DNA of 64,000 nt from Molanna angustata (lineage: Eukaryota; Arthropoda; Insecta; Trichoptera; Molannidae), in contig OY754972.1 of the NCBI GenBank assembly GCA_963576475.1, positions 32,617,556-32,681,555 of the forward strand, given 5' to 3'. How positions within the stretch are numbered: the first letter of the stretch is position 1; every line of letters begins with the position of its first letter. The notes under the pieces were generated by a model that was given only the letters and a program-made list of their open reading frames with translations, searched no databases and was not told the DNA's origin. Below are positions 22,202 to 33,365 of this stretch, piece after piece. The position numbers and the translations under genes are program-made.

Positions 22202-22795
22202 CTATATATACTATTTGCTAATCAATCTAACGTATTTAATAGTTCAAAAATTAATAACAAAAATACAAAAATTCAAATCTGACATTGAATACTTAAAACT
22301 TTTTGGATCGAAATTGATTTTCTGATTTATCCATTCTAAAGAAGTTTTGTCTTTTACACACGCACTGTATTACTAGTCTTAATCTCTTTATAAATTTGTT
22401 TAAAAACATACATAATTCAAATCATTCAAAATGAATACATAACAATTAAATGAAATCCGAATATTGACAAGTAACAGGAATTATAAAATATAATATTTAT
22501 AGTATATACAAGGTGTGTTTATTGATCATGTATTGTTCTATCTAGATATGATATTTTGACAAAAAAATAAGATGCATGAAAAAATGAAATATTTCTCGCA
22601 GTTCAAAGATATACTTATGTTTAACCTTTGATTTTTGTTGATGAAATCATATTTAGTTCTGAAATTGAATTAAAAACAACTAGTAATACAATCTCAGTTT
22701 AAAATTGTTATAATATGTAGGTACCTGCTTATATTAATCTTACATATCTTAGTTAGTAGAATATTATGCTACAATGATTATGTCGCATTACCCAC
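22202..22795. other. unannotated AT-rich interval
   Basis: No domain or repeat structure recognised before the LINE fragment. Confidence 0.4.
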
Positions 22796-23607
22796 TCTGG
22801 AATACACAGTTCAATATATCATAACAAAGACCTCGACACTTTCAATTTGTGGTGCATTAAAAACGAAATGGAGCTACACATTGATAAATGTCACGTTATC
22901 ACATTTACTAGAAATCATAAGAAAATTGAAAATGTATATTCACTCTCTGATAAACCTCTCAAACGTGTAAATGTCATTAAAGATCTTGGAGTGACTTTTG
23001 ACTCCCAACTCACTTTTCGCCCACACATTGAAAATACTGTTTAAAAATCACTGAAGATGCTAGGGTTCATAACTCGACTCACTGTAAACTTCACAAATAC
23101 TCAAAGCTTAAAATATCTTTATCAATCATTAGTAAGAAGTGTTCTGGAATACGGGTCACCTGTATGGTGTCCACATTATAATGTATACACTGAAATGTTA
23201 GAATCTGTCCAAAGGAAGTTGGTAAAAATTCTGTCTTATAGAGCCGGTATAGGTCGTTTCATGTTAACTTTTATCAGAGATTGATTTTTTTTAATATTTC
23301 TAAGCTGAGTACTCGACGAAAAGTGGCGGACGTGGCATGTTTATTTAATATAATAAATAATGTGATGGACACAAAGCTGGTCAATGACTTAAAATATAAC
23401 GTCAATATTAAATCACTAAGAAACCCAAATATTTTTCACATAGGGTTCTGTATATCTAACATATCATTTTATAATCCATTGTATCGCATGTGCCGTATTT
23501 ACAATAGTCATAGCAACTCCAACATAGTTGATATCTTCTGCAACACAAGAGAGTTATTTAAAAAAAGAATGCTATTGATTCTGAGTAGAGAGGAGAATTT
23601 CTGTTGA
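22796..23607 (+). pseudogene. LINE (Jockey-type) RT C-terminal region
   Basis: Reads DLDTFNLWCIKNEMELHIDK, then DLGVTFDSQLTFRPHIENTV, a stop, then MLGFITRLTVNF and SLVRSVLEYGSPVWCPHYNV. After a frame change near 23281 come ISKLSTRRKVADVACLFNII and FKKRMLLIL to a stop at 23607. The order (post-YADD thumb, LEYxSxVWxP, C-terminal basic tail) is that of Jockey-type LINEs. At least two breaks. AT-rich 3' UTR follows to about 23930, ending in AAATAAAATAAAATAAA. Confidence 0.75.
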
Positions 23608-23934
23608 TGTTTTCATCCCTTTTTTTGTTATATGCACAATTTTCATTACTTTTCATTGTTTTATATATGCTTCTCTATATTTACTTTGTACTTTTTATTG
23701 TTGCTTCTTTATGCTTTTATAGGATTTGTATAATTATGTCTTATTTTTAAAGTTTTTTTATTACTGCTTTTATCTTGGATATTTTAATATGTTTGTGTAA
23801 ATAATTTATGAACTTCGCATGTTGTGTTCACTTCCAATTGGATATTGACATTATGTAAAATTATTATGATATACTTTCTTGTATGCGATTGTCAATGTCT
23901 GTAAGTGTCCCAAATAAAATAAAATAAAAAAAAG

Positions 23935-24595
23935 AGTATAAGTTCAATATAGGTATTATACTGTAAACACGTATTATTTAACCTCTTTGTGAAATAATTA
24001 TTTAAACTGTGTTTAAGCAAGAAAAGATGTAACATATGTATGTATATAAAAAAGAGTGCTCTAATATATTGGCTAGTAAAATAAGTGATAATGAATAGAA
24101 AATAATGTTTATTCATACAAATTACCATAGATTCTGAAGGTATTTATTTGTTGTGACAATAAAAATACATCATATTCAAGAATGGTATCAACGATTACTT
24201 ATTGTACCTACATACATAATAATAAAATAAAAAACGGTAATAATGAATTCATATATGTAGAATCGTTAAAGATTTTTTATACGTTTATATTCGGGAATCA
24301 GTAGGGTTGTTAGGTAGTATTGAGACCTCCTCAGAGCCTAATCCTTTGATATGTTAAGTATCTGGATGGGTGAACTATTCCCAATTGAAAGCTTGATGAT
24401 GCGTTTGTTGCATTTTATTTTGCTCTTTTAAATAATTTACAATTTACGCATTGATCTGCTAATTCTTTTGAGGAAGTGTATAATGGTAATGATAATAATT
24501 GAGTGTTATTATTTGTAGTGCTTAATTGTTATTAATATCATTAGTAAATCGGCCAGCGTCGTAAAAAATGAACACTTCCTTGCACCCTGCGCAAG
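23935..24595. other. unannotated AT-rich interval
   Basis: No gene seen; the sequence runs up to the SINE at 24597. Confidence 0.4.
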
Positions 24596-24596
24596 T

Positions 24597-24768
24597 GACG
24601 AGTTTATTGCCGTATGGCAATTTCTTCCGATTAACCAGTGTTTCCAGCCCAGAGAAGCAATATTTGCGTGAGAAATGAATTTAAATAAATTTCTCCTCTG
24701 CTGGGAATCGAACCCAGGACGCCCGCACAGAAACCAAACGGCTTACCAACTGTGCCACGGCGGTCGGC
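24597..24768 (-). mobile_element. tRNA-derived SINE copy 2
   Basis: Same family and orientation as 1-172. On the minus strand it shows GCCGTGGCACAGTTGGTAAG (A-box region) and GGTTCGATTCC (B box), then the same body to the palindrome TTGCCATACGGCAA. About ten differences separate the two copies by eye. Confidence 0.8.
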
Positions 24769-25061
24769 ATATTGTTTGAGCGAAGTGTACCGACCTGACA
24801 GTGTAAAACACCAAAACGTTAACACAAAAATCAGGGCTGTGCAATCTCACACTAAATTTATCAAAAGAATAATGGGGAACCAAATCTTACAATAAATTAT
24901 ATTATTCGTTCAGTTCCGAAAATAGTTCCTCAGCACCAACCAAAACACCACGCTAAAGACTAAATAACAGTTTTTACTATCAAATCGTCAGAGGGATTCG
25001 GACTAAACTTGACACATTAAGGTTAGCTATTACATCATCTATATATGAAGCTATAGTAATA

Positions 25062-25938
25062 GACCGTGGGAACAATTGACCGTGAGAACAGTTAGCCGTG
25101 AGGACAATTGGCCGTGGGGACAGTTGACCGTCGGACAATTGACCGTGAGGACAATTTATCGTATGGACAATTCACCGTGCGGAAACTATTTTTAGTATCA
25201 GAAAAGATTCTTTTTCTTTTTTCGTTTGAGTTAAATAAATTGCGTGAGTAAAAAAATGTTCGTTTATGGCGACAAACCGATTGCCTTATTTTTTTTTATT
25301 TCAAAATACTTCGAGAAATTCAATATGTCGACAGTGATTAAAACGAAATTTTACAAAATAAGCAGTAATTATGTAGTTATAATTTGCTACATTTTGAGAA
25401 TTAAGAAGACGTCTGTTCTTAAACTTCTTCTGGTTCTTTTTTTATTTGTCAAGATGGATATCGATTCATACTAATTAGAAGGTGTAGATTTCAAAATAAT
25501 TGAAACTTCTTTGTTTTCTTTTGAAATTATGAAAAACCAATATGGCAGCCGTGATTTAAAGGTAGTTTTTCAAAATGAATGATTAGTTGGATTTATCGTG
25601 TTCTAATTTGCTACATTTGGATTTAAAAAGACGTCTGTTCTTAAACTTCTTGTTCTTTTTATGATTTTTCAAGATGGATATCGATTTATAAGATTTTTTC
25701 TGATACTAAAAATAGTTTCCGCAACGCTCAATTGTCCGTACGGTTAACTGTCCCCATGGCCAACTGTCCTCACGGTCAATTGTCCGTACGGTAAATTGTC
25801 CCCACGGTCAACTGTCCATACGGTAAATTGTCCCCACGGTCAACTGTCCATACGGTAAATTGTCTCCACGGTAAATTGTCCTCACGGTAAATTTTCCATG
25901 CGGTAAAAATTGCGTACGGTCAATTGTCCTGCTGATCC
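25062..25938. mobile_element. FB-like foldback element with 16-bp repeat arms
   Basis: The left arm (25062-25190) is eight degenerate 16-bp units of GACCGTGAGGACAATT. The right arm (about 25729-25938) is thirteen units of the complement, AATTGTCCNNACGGTC. The sequence inside the arms is also mirrored (GAAACTATTTTTAGTATCAG against CTGATACTAAAAATAGTTTC). The ~500-bp middle holds two diverged direct copies of a ~225-bp unit (shared AAGACGTCTGTTCTTAAACT, AAGATGGATATCGATT). Inverted arms built of short tandem units recall Drosophila FB elements. No transposase; no clear target duplication. Confidence 0.7.
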
Positions 25939-26110
25939 AAGGGTCCCGGGTTCGATTCCCGGTGGAGTTTTTAATTTTGTTTTTAGTCTGGATCTGTGAT
26001 ACGATTAATATCGTAATTCTCCAGAATGTAGCAACTTGTTATTGGGTGCGTGTTAAATAATTATTTGACATAGTACCCGAGATGCTACGTAAAATAAATA
26101 AATAAATATT
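25939..26110 (+). mobile_element. second SINE-like element, A box missing
   Basis: CCCGGGTTCGATTCCCGG (about 25950-25967) is a perfect tRNA B box with T-stem. A body without tRNA similarity follows (CTGGATCTGTGATACG...), with an AAATAAATAAATAAAT tail at about 26090-26107. The tRNA 5' half is absent, apparently cut off by the foldback element on its left. Confidence 0.5.
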
Positions 26111-27018
26111 ACACAATATACTCGAGTTGAAAATTCCTACAATATTAGACACAGATTTTTACACATTCCCAGAACTCATACCACATTTGCACAAAAACAT
26201 TTTGATTTTATTTTACCTCGTATTTTAAACATATTTACAAAAGAACTTAATGGTTCTAAAATATACATATAATATAACTTCACTAAGCGCTACGAAAAAA
26301 AATCTTGGATTCTCAACAAAGGTAGAATGAACATTGAAAATATATTTTTTTAAATAATGAAATGATAAATAACCCATTCTTTACATTAATATGTATAACC
26401 TATATGATCCAAAACGTAGTTCGCTCATGATGATTGTATACTTGAAGCCTTATCGTGATACATAAGCTTAAATTATTGTATTTTCCGTTTAGATAAATAT
26501 TCATAAATAGTGATGTATTTTAGTTGTATATTATAATTTGTATATTTTAATTTGTGATATATCATGTGATAGACATTTCTTAAATTGTTGTATTTCCGTT
26601 TTTTTTTTTACAAAAAGTCTTTGGTCTTTTGTTTTTCTTTGGTCTTTCAGGGTAACCAAAATAATTTTTATAATAATTAACAATTTGAATTAATTATTAA
26701 TACAAATTGTCAGGGTAAGCCAATATTAAACTTAAGTATGGACTATGTCATTTAAAATGAATATAAAGCTATTCCGACACAAGCACTGCTTAGTGGAATA
26801 GTTCTTATCCACTGGATGCTGGTACTAGTAAATTGTTTTCATGTTGGAAGAACTGATTTTGTCCGTATTATCATTAAGTGTCCTCTCGGAGCATTTTGTA
26901 CATATTCTAAATTGTCTATGTTGCATAATTTATTGTACTATTGTTGCACTATTGTATTATTGTTATTTCTGTATTGTTTATGTTGATTTTAATAAATAAA
27001 TAAAAAAATAATAACAAT
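26111..27018. other. unannotated interval, probable LINE 3' UTR at its end
   Basis: Mostly AT-rich and unassigned. 26850-27012 (TGCACTATTGTATTATTG... AATAAATAAATAAA) looks like the 3' end of a LINE with an A-rich tail. Confidence 0.4.
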
Positions 27019-27273
27019 GTGAAAATAGTAATAGCTGGTGATTATAACTTACCGAACTTAATATGGAACAGTGAGGAACGTGTCTCAATGGGAGTCCAAA
27101 ATGTACAATTGTCATTAATCGAAAAAGAAGTTGTTAGCATGTCAAATTTTACTAATATAACGCAAATAAATACTAAAAAAACCAGAGATCGTACACTTGA
27201 TTTGATATTTGCAAACTTAAATGATATTTCAGTATCAATCGCTAATGAAATAATTTTACCAGTAGAAAATTAA
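27019..27273 (+). pseudogene. LINE apurinic-type endonuclease fragment
   Basis: The frame reads KIVIAGDYNLPNLIWNSEER and later RDRTLDLIFANLNDISVSI. GDxNLP and RTLDLIF are conserved motifs of the EEP endonuclease domain at the N-terminus of Jockey/CR1-type ORF2. The RT of probably the same LINE resumes at 28083 after a Penelope-derived insert. Truncated on the left. Confidence 0.7.
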
Positions 27274-27289
27274 CACCCTCCGTTAAATA

Positions 27290-28080
27290 TTTATATATCA
27301 TGAATAAAATTAAAAAAGTTAATATTCGTAATAAATATTTGTATAGCGGAATAGAGAGTACAAAAACAGAAAAACAATAGCGTCGTATATTATTTATTGA
27401 TGATAAATTTAATAGAATATTAGCAAAAGATTTGCCAACAGATATAAAACCGGCTTTCTACACTAACAATAACATGGGTAACAAATTACGTAACAACATA
27501 GATCTAAAAGATCTCCATTGCTAAATAACTCGGGTGTATATAGACTAAACTGTGGGGATTGTCCATCATTTTATATTGGCAAAACAGCACGTAAGTTTGA
27601 CATAAGGATAAAAGAACATATGCGTTGTATAACAAATAACAATTTTTCTGAATTCGCCAACCACCTTATAATTACAAACCACACATTTAACAAAGATACA
27701 AATGTAAAAATTCTGCATATACATAAAGAGGGATTAAAACTAGATAATCTGGAAGCCCTAGAAATTAGGAAGGCTCTGAAGTGAAATAATAAAATTATAA
27801 ATAATCAAACAATTTTGAATAATTCACCGCTTCTCAATATGTTTCCACTAGCTCGCCATAACGGTAATCCTTACTCCCCCCCCCGCCCCTTCGTCTTCCG
27901 CGTTACCACCCACAACATAATATTGCACACGTTCGTTCATTTTTTAATAATAATTTAGTACAAGTCTGTCCTGAGGAGGGAGCGGTCAGCTCCGAAAATC
28001 GGTTAGACACCAAGTATTTACAGTGGTTAAAACAAAAAATATATTTGTACTAAATATCAATTTGCGAAAATATTTAAAAT
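27290..28080 (+). pseudogene. Penelope-like element 3' fragment with GIY-YIG domain
   Basis: 27419-27784, with one frame break near 27518, encodes NSGVYRLNCGDCPSFYIGKT followed by RKFDIRIKEHMRCI and ends NLEALEIRKALK. This is the GIY-YIG endonuclease that closes Penelope-like ORFs, with the GVY and YIG motifs readable. The following ~290 bp include a hammerhead-like core (27971-27997), as expected for PLE terminal regions. It is a different family from the 50-58 kb array. The RT part is absent. Confidence 0.7.
27971..27997 (+). ncRNA. hammerhead ribozyme-like motif in PLE terminus
   Basis: CTGAGGA (fits CUGANGA) is followed by a stem-loop GGAGC-GGTCA-GCTCC and then GAAA, the order of the conserved hammerhead core. 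GTCT (27964-27967) and AGAC (28004-28007) can pair around it. Penelope-like elements are known to carry such ribozymes. Cleavage activity is not shown by sequence alone. Confidence 0.5.
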
Positions 28081-28082
28081 GT

Positions 28083-28950
28083 GCCACAAAGTATGAAGAA
28101 AAAAATTATGTATCATTTTAAAAAATATCAAATAACAAATCTTATTATAATTTTAGTAAAGCTGATTACATCCAAATCGATGAATGTGTTGGTTCTATTG
28201 ATTGGTCTTTTTTAAAACAGGGTCATATTAATGAAAACTTAAATATATTTTTTGCTATGCCATTGTTGGAAGAGGTTGAATCAATCATGAAAAAATAGAT
28301 TTAAAGAAAAACCCTGGAACTGACAGAATACCACCCACGTTTCTCAAAAAGTGTATGTACACTATACATATCCACTATACTCAATCTTTAACATGTCACT
28401 GACAACTAGTATTTTCCCAATTGAATGGAAAAACTGTTTTACTACACCAATTTTCAAAAAAGGCGCCATATCGTATATACGTAACTATAGACCTGTTTGT
28501 ATACAGTCAACCATACCAAAACTTTTTGAAAAAATTGTATTAGAAGAAGTTTTTTCAAAATTATCGGAATAATTACTAACTGTCAGCATGGATTTATAGC
28601 TAATCGATCAACATTAACTAATCTTATGGTTTATAAAATTTTTATAGTAAACTCTTTTGCTAGAAAAAGTCAAGTTGACTCCAAATATACAGACTTCAGC
28701 AAAACTTAGATAAGGTGCATCATGGGATATTGCTTAATAAATTAAAGAATTTGGGAATAACAGGTAATTTTCTAAATTGATTGAGAGTTATCATTCTGTC
28801 AAATAGAAAGCTATACGTAAAGTTAAACAATGTGATCTCTACGGCTTTTACTGCTACTAGTGGTGCACCACAGGGTTCACACTTATATATAGCATACATA
28901 ATAATAATAAAAACAAAAATGATACATACAATTTCATGCCTAAGTAACAT
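28083..28950 (+). pseudogene. LINE (Jockey-type) RT, heavily broken
   Basis: Reads FSKADYIQIDECVGSIDWSF, then KKNPGTDRIPPTFLKKC, IFPIEWKNCFTTPIFKKGAI, NYRPVCIQSTIPKLFEKIVL and TSGAPQGSH. These are successive RT blocks of a Jockey-type LINE. Many frame changes and stops occur, and the catalytic YADD block is not readable before the end near 28950. Confidence 0.7.
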
Positions 28951-29280
28951 GTTTTTATTTATATAAAAAGTAGTAATACCTAAACATATTTTTGATTTAT
29001 TTTATTTATTCATCATTTCTTTTTCTTTCATTATCATTGGGCGGGTACATTCGAAACACGAGGAGAAAAGGAACATCAATTATTACTCTGACTAAAATTT
29101 ACAATTTTCATAGCAAAAGTAAAAGGAACAAGCAAACAGTAAAAAAAACAAATTTTTAATTTTTATGGTTAAAATTAAAATGCATAAACTAATATAAAAA
29201 TTTAAAATTTAAAAGATAAGTTCAACATCAAATTATAGAGGCAAAAAGTATAAAAGTATATAGAAGCTAAAATCACAAAA
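28951..29280. other. unannotated A-rich interval
   Basis: A-rich sequence without a recognisable feature. Confidence 0.4.
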
Positions 29281-29346
29281 ATAATAAATCTACTCGTAGA
29301 TAACGGAATTAAATGTGTGGGAGTGTTTTTGGACTTAGCAAAGGCT
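29281..29346 (+). pseudogene. LINE RT motif A scrap
   Basis: About 22 codons, INLLVDNGIKCVGVFLDLAK, correspond to the first catalytic Asp block (FxDLxKA) of a LINE RT. It is cut at 29346 where Helitron-like sequence begins. Confidence 0.5.
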
Positions 29347-29438
29347 AACAAAAAAAGCCGAAACACCCCAACTAGATAATTTCATTTTCTATAAAAAAAT
29401 GAACAATATTGAAGTGAATCAACAAATCGACAGTTGGA
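29347..29438. mobile_element. Helitron-like element fragment, left unit
   Basis: Shares AAAGCCGAAACACCCCAACT with 60778-60800 of the large inverted element and ends AACAAATCGACAGTTGGA, matching the inner end at 60029-60047. It abuts the next unit (CTAG at 29439) with no spacer. Confidence 0.55.
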
Positions 29439-29871
29439 CTAGTTGCATGTAACACATGAGATCCAACTGTCGATGGCGATAATATGTATAATTGAAGAAT
29501 ACCTACGTATCAAACAATAACCATAAACAATAAACAAATAAATAAATATTTTGTTTTGTATATAAAACATGTATGTCAGGAAAGAATATTATGGAGGTCA
29601 GTCTTTTTTTACACAGAATATGAAAACAACATGATGGTATATATCTATGTTTGGAAATTATGTATCAAAATATTGAGTCAATGAAACAATGTCGTCACTA
29701 ATTCATTTTTTATTTAAATTATTTTTTTATAAAAAAAGAACTAAACTTTCTTGTTCAAATCTACAGCTGGATTAATTTGTGGTAAGTGTTTTTAGTTTGG
29801 TACGTATTCTTTAGGTATAGGTACATACTATCGCCATCGACAGTTGGATCTCATGTGTTACATGCAACTAG
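29439..29871. mobile_element. Helitron-ended inverted-repeat element, 433 bp
   Basis: Both outer ends are CTAGTTGCATGTAACACATG or its complement, each followed outward by a T on the element strand. Mirrored arms of about 50 bp carry GATCCAACTGTCGATGGCGA. The left part alone continues further along the family sequence (CAGAATATGAAAACAACATG, CAATGTCGTCACTAA), so the right unit is heavily shortened. Same family as 58948-61197. Confidence 0.65.
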
Positions 29872-30335
29872 TAATATATGAATAAGTCCCATTTGAATTC
29901 CCATCAAAGTGCATGTTGAAATGTATTTTGCTAATTAATACAGTATTTTTGAGATGTAAAATCAGAATTGAGTTAATTAAATAATAACATTCCAAAATTA
30001 TTTTTTTAACTGAATAAAACCAGATTGGGTTTTGCAATTTGACAACTTAATAGTTGTAATTAAGTAGATACCTAAATTTAATATTTAGATGAAGATGACT
30101 TGGAAGATGATTTTGATTTTCATATAAATTCTTAAAAATTATGGAATACACATTTATATTTTATTTTCAGTATCATTTTACTAAAAATAAATCGTTTATA
30201 ATTAATATTTCATTTGGAACATAAAACACATTTATTTACAAAATTTTTCGTAAAAATGAATCTGTAGTGTTCACAGTTGATAGTTTTAAGTCTTGCTTAA
30301 ATTTTTCTTGATTTTTGCCATGCAAGAATATGATT
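29872..30335. other. unannotated AT-rich interval
   Basis: No feature recognised. Confidence 0.4.
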
Positions 30336-31037
30336 GTATGCAATACCTTGTATGCAATATACCTACCTATAATATTGAGTTATGATGTAGGTATGCAATA
30401 CCTTGTATGCAATATACCTACCTACCTATAATATTGAGTTATGATGTAGGTATGCAATACCTTGTATGCAATATACCTACCTACCTATAATATTGAGTTA
30501 TGATGTAGGTATGCAATACCTTGTATGCAATATACCTACCTACCTATAATATTGAGTTATGATGTAGGTATGCAATACCTTGTATGCAATATACCTACCT
30601 ACCTATAATATTGAGTTATGATGTAGGTATGCAATACCTTGTATGCAATATACCTACCTACCTATAATATTGAGTTATGATGTAGGTATGCAATACCTTG
30701 TATGCAATATACCTACCTACCTATAATATTGAGTTATGATGTAGGTATGCAATACCTTGTATGCAATATACCTACCTACCTATAATATTGAGTTATGATG
30801 TAGGTATGCAATACCTTGTATGCAATATACCTACCTACCTATAATATTGAGTTATGATGTAGGTATGCAATACCTTGTATGCAATATACCTACCTACCTA
30901 TAATATTGAGTTATGATGTAGGTATGCAATACCTTGTATGCAATATACCTACCTACCTATAATATTGAGTTATGATGTAGGTATGCAATACCTTGTATGC
31001 AATATACCTACCTACCTATAATATTGAGTTATGATGA
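30336..31037. repeat. 59-bp tandem satellite, ~12 copies
   Basis: The unit is TATAATATTGAGTTATGATG, then TAGGTATGCAATACCTTGTA, then TGCAATATACCTACCTACC. The copies are identical by eye except the first, which lacks one ACCT. Each unit contains an inverted pair GTAGGTAT/ATACCTAC, so it can form a hairpin. Confidence 0.95.
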
Positions 31038-31400
31038 TAAAGCTACAAGACATAAATAAGTAAAAATATGGCTTAACAAATATTTACAATATTTTATAGA
31101 ATTTTTAGTAAAATGCTACCAAATCTCATTGCCCTTTTATTTTAATATAAATTCAATTATTTGTTGCATTGTTTGTATATAACTGTATTTTATGATCCAA
31201 AATATTGTGTAGGTACATCATGTATATTATTTACGTAAGTAATATCTATTATATGTACCTAATTATGTACTATGCATCCAATGTCCTCAATCGACTTCCT
31301 ATTCTCAGTAGAACGGTTACCATATCACAGCCGAATTTCGAAGTTTGTTTTAGTTACGAAACGGAATAAAGATTACCCACTAATATAAGGCAAATTCTTA
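31038..31400. other. unannotated AT-rich interval
   Basis: No feature recognised. TTA at 31398-31400 is the left target duplication of the next element. Confidence 0.4.
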
Positions 31401-32311
31401 AGCGCACTTTACACGGACGAGGTTTTCAACGCGTTTTATATGTTTTATTCGTAAAACAGGAATTTTTAAAATTATTCGTTACCGACGAGTCAACATGGCT
31501 GCCGTTTGTCTTGAGTTAACTTTGATGTTCACGGTATCTTTTGTTTATTTGGCATCTCTCGACCAGAGAGCAACGTTTTAAAACAAAAACAAAATCCAAT
31601 TCATGTCAAATGTTGAATAGTCAAACGAAGAAAACGAGAGAAAGATAAAACATTGTAGAACCGAAACCCGGAAAAATTGAAAAATAAAATGTTGGTATTT
31701 TGCACATAAATGGCATATTAATTTAATTTTTACGTAATTGCAATAATAAGTGTTGGAAATAAAAGAGAAAAGCATACTCGTGAAAGCGATGTTTTGAGTA
31801 AAGCAGCCCATCGTGTCATTCGGCGTCGCTCCATATGGACCGGCTCCATTTGGAGCATTGTAAAATTTTCATCACACTCACGGGCGCGCCATCGAGCCAT
31901 CAAAATTAGTATACATAAGCGGTCGACGCTTTCGCATTAATAATTTCTATTTTTTTGAAATTTTCAAATAAAAATGAGTTAAAATTCTGATGACGAGTTT
32001 TATACAACTGCTATAGCGGTTTGTTTATGTATGAAAAGAAAAAAACAAAGAGAAAATGTATTTTCGCATTCACGAGAGTTTCAAACATATCGGCGCAATG
32101 TACCGCTGATTTTCACACTCACTAGCATGCCGTACCGGCAGGATGCGCCGCGCCGTCGCGCGGAGTGTCATTTTGGAGTGATTTGGAGTGATAGCAAGCC
32201 ATTTGGAAGGATGGCAAGATCGTGAATGGGGGCCTTAACCTGTATTTTGGATACTGTTTTAAGCGTTGAAAGCCGGACCGCGTTGAAAACCTCGTTCGTG
32301 TAAATTGCGCT
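31401..32311. mobile_element. 911-bp inverted-repeat element with TTA duplication
   Basis: The left end AGCGCACTTTACACGGACGA and the right end (read in reverse) AGCGCAATTTACACGAACGA match over about 35 bp, continuing into GGTTTTCAACGCG. TTA lies on both sides (31398-31400, 32312-32314), consistent with a PIF/Harbinger-type TWA target. The middle is GC-richer (GCCGCGCCGTCGCGCGG). No transposase frame is present, so it is a non-autonomous element. Confidence 0.7.
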
Positions 32312-32314
32312 TTA

Positions 32315-33365
32315 TTCACAGATATTATTGTGTTACATATTATATGTGTCTTGAAAAATGTTTTTGGACAAACAATATTTTTCAGTGCATGAAATGCTAA
32401 CTTATATTAAAAATAATTAATACCAACGCTTTTTTACATATTTATACAATAACAATTATATTTATTTATGCTCGCGCAGAAGTCAAAATTCGACAGTCAT
32501 TCATTACATTTTAAAGTTTGAAAACTCATTTGACCTGAGAATACCATATTGTTTCACAATATATATGTATTATGTATTTTTCTTTAACATCTGAAATTTG
32601 AATTTAAACAAGTGCGTTTCAGATACCACATTGACAGTTTAAATTAATGTAACCAACGAACATGAAAAAGAGGGGATATGTAAGTTTATAGAAAGAGAGG
32701 GAAAGCTTAACTTTAATATACCCATGTAGTACCTATAACGTAATAATAACCGAGTAATTTGAATTGTCGAATTGTATTTCTATTTCGGTGTGACTACCTC
32801 GGTTATTTGAATATTTTGTTCAGCACAGTACCTACATACGTTATACATACATAGGTAGGTAGGTAGGTACCTACTAATAGGATAGGTATAAAATTAAGCT
32901 TCACCTCTCTTTCACGTTCCATGGAAAACAATTAAATAAGTTTGATTGAATTATTTTCTATTTGGTTTAATGTATCTGTAACACACACATACATACATAT
33001 TATGAATAAATTTAGCTTTCTGCACTCCTCCTCTATACAAACTTTATGCCAAATTTAAAACTTCTCTGTGCGCACAGTTCGCTTAAAAATGTGTCCAAAT
33101 TTTTTACATCGTGTACATTAATATTGACTAATATTACATCAAAAACAATGTTCAACACTGAAAGTTTCCATGGAAATATTAATCGATGATTATAATTTGA
33201 AAATATAAAAATTTATTTAAACTATAAATCACTCACAGAAAAAATCAAATTGTACAAAAAATCAAATTTAAATTAAACTGTGGTTCCGTTTCGTAACACA
33301 GAAGTAAGTAATAAGAATTATAGTTGAACAGAAAACGATGGTGTGATCCTGGTCGGAAGGTGCCC
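32315..33365. other. unannotated interval
   Basis: Contains TAGGTAGGTAGGTAGGTACC near 32855, a simple-sequence style common in moths. The part next to 33366 may be 3' UTR of the minus-strand gene. Confidence 0.4.

Noticed and set aside
25945..25970. Functional tRNA gene
   Set aside because: Only the T-arm/B-box part is present; the 5' half and anticodon arm are missing.
30336..31037. CRISPR-like array
   Set aside because: The units are contiguous and identical without spacers, and the context is eukaryotic.
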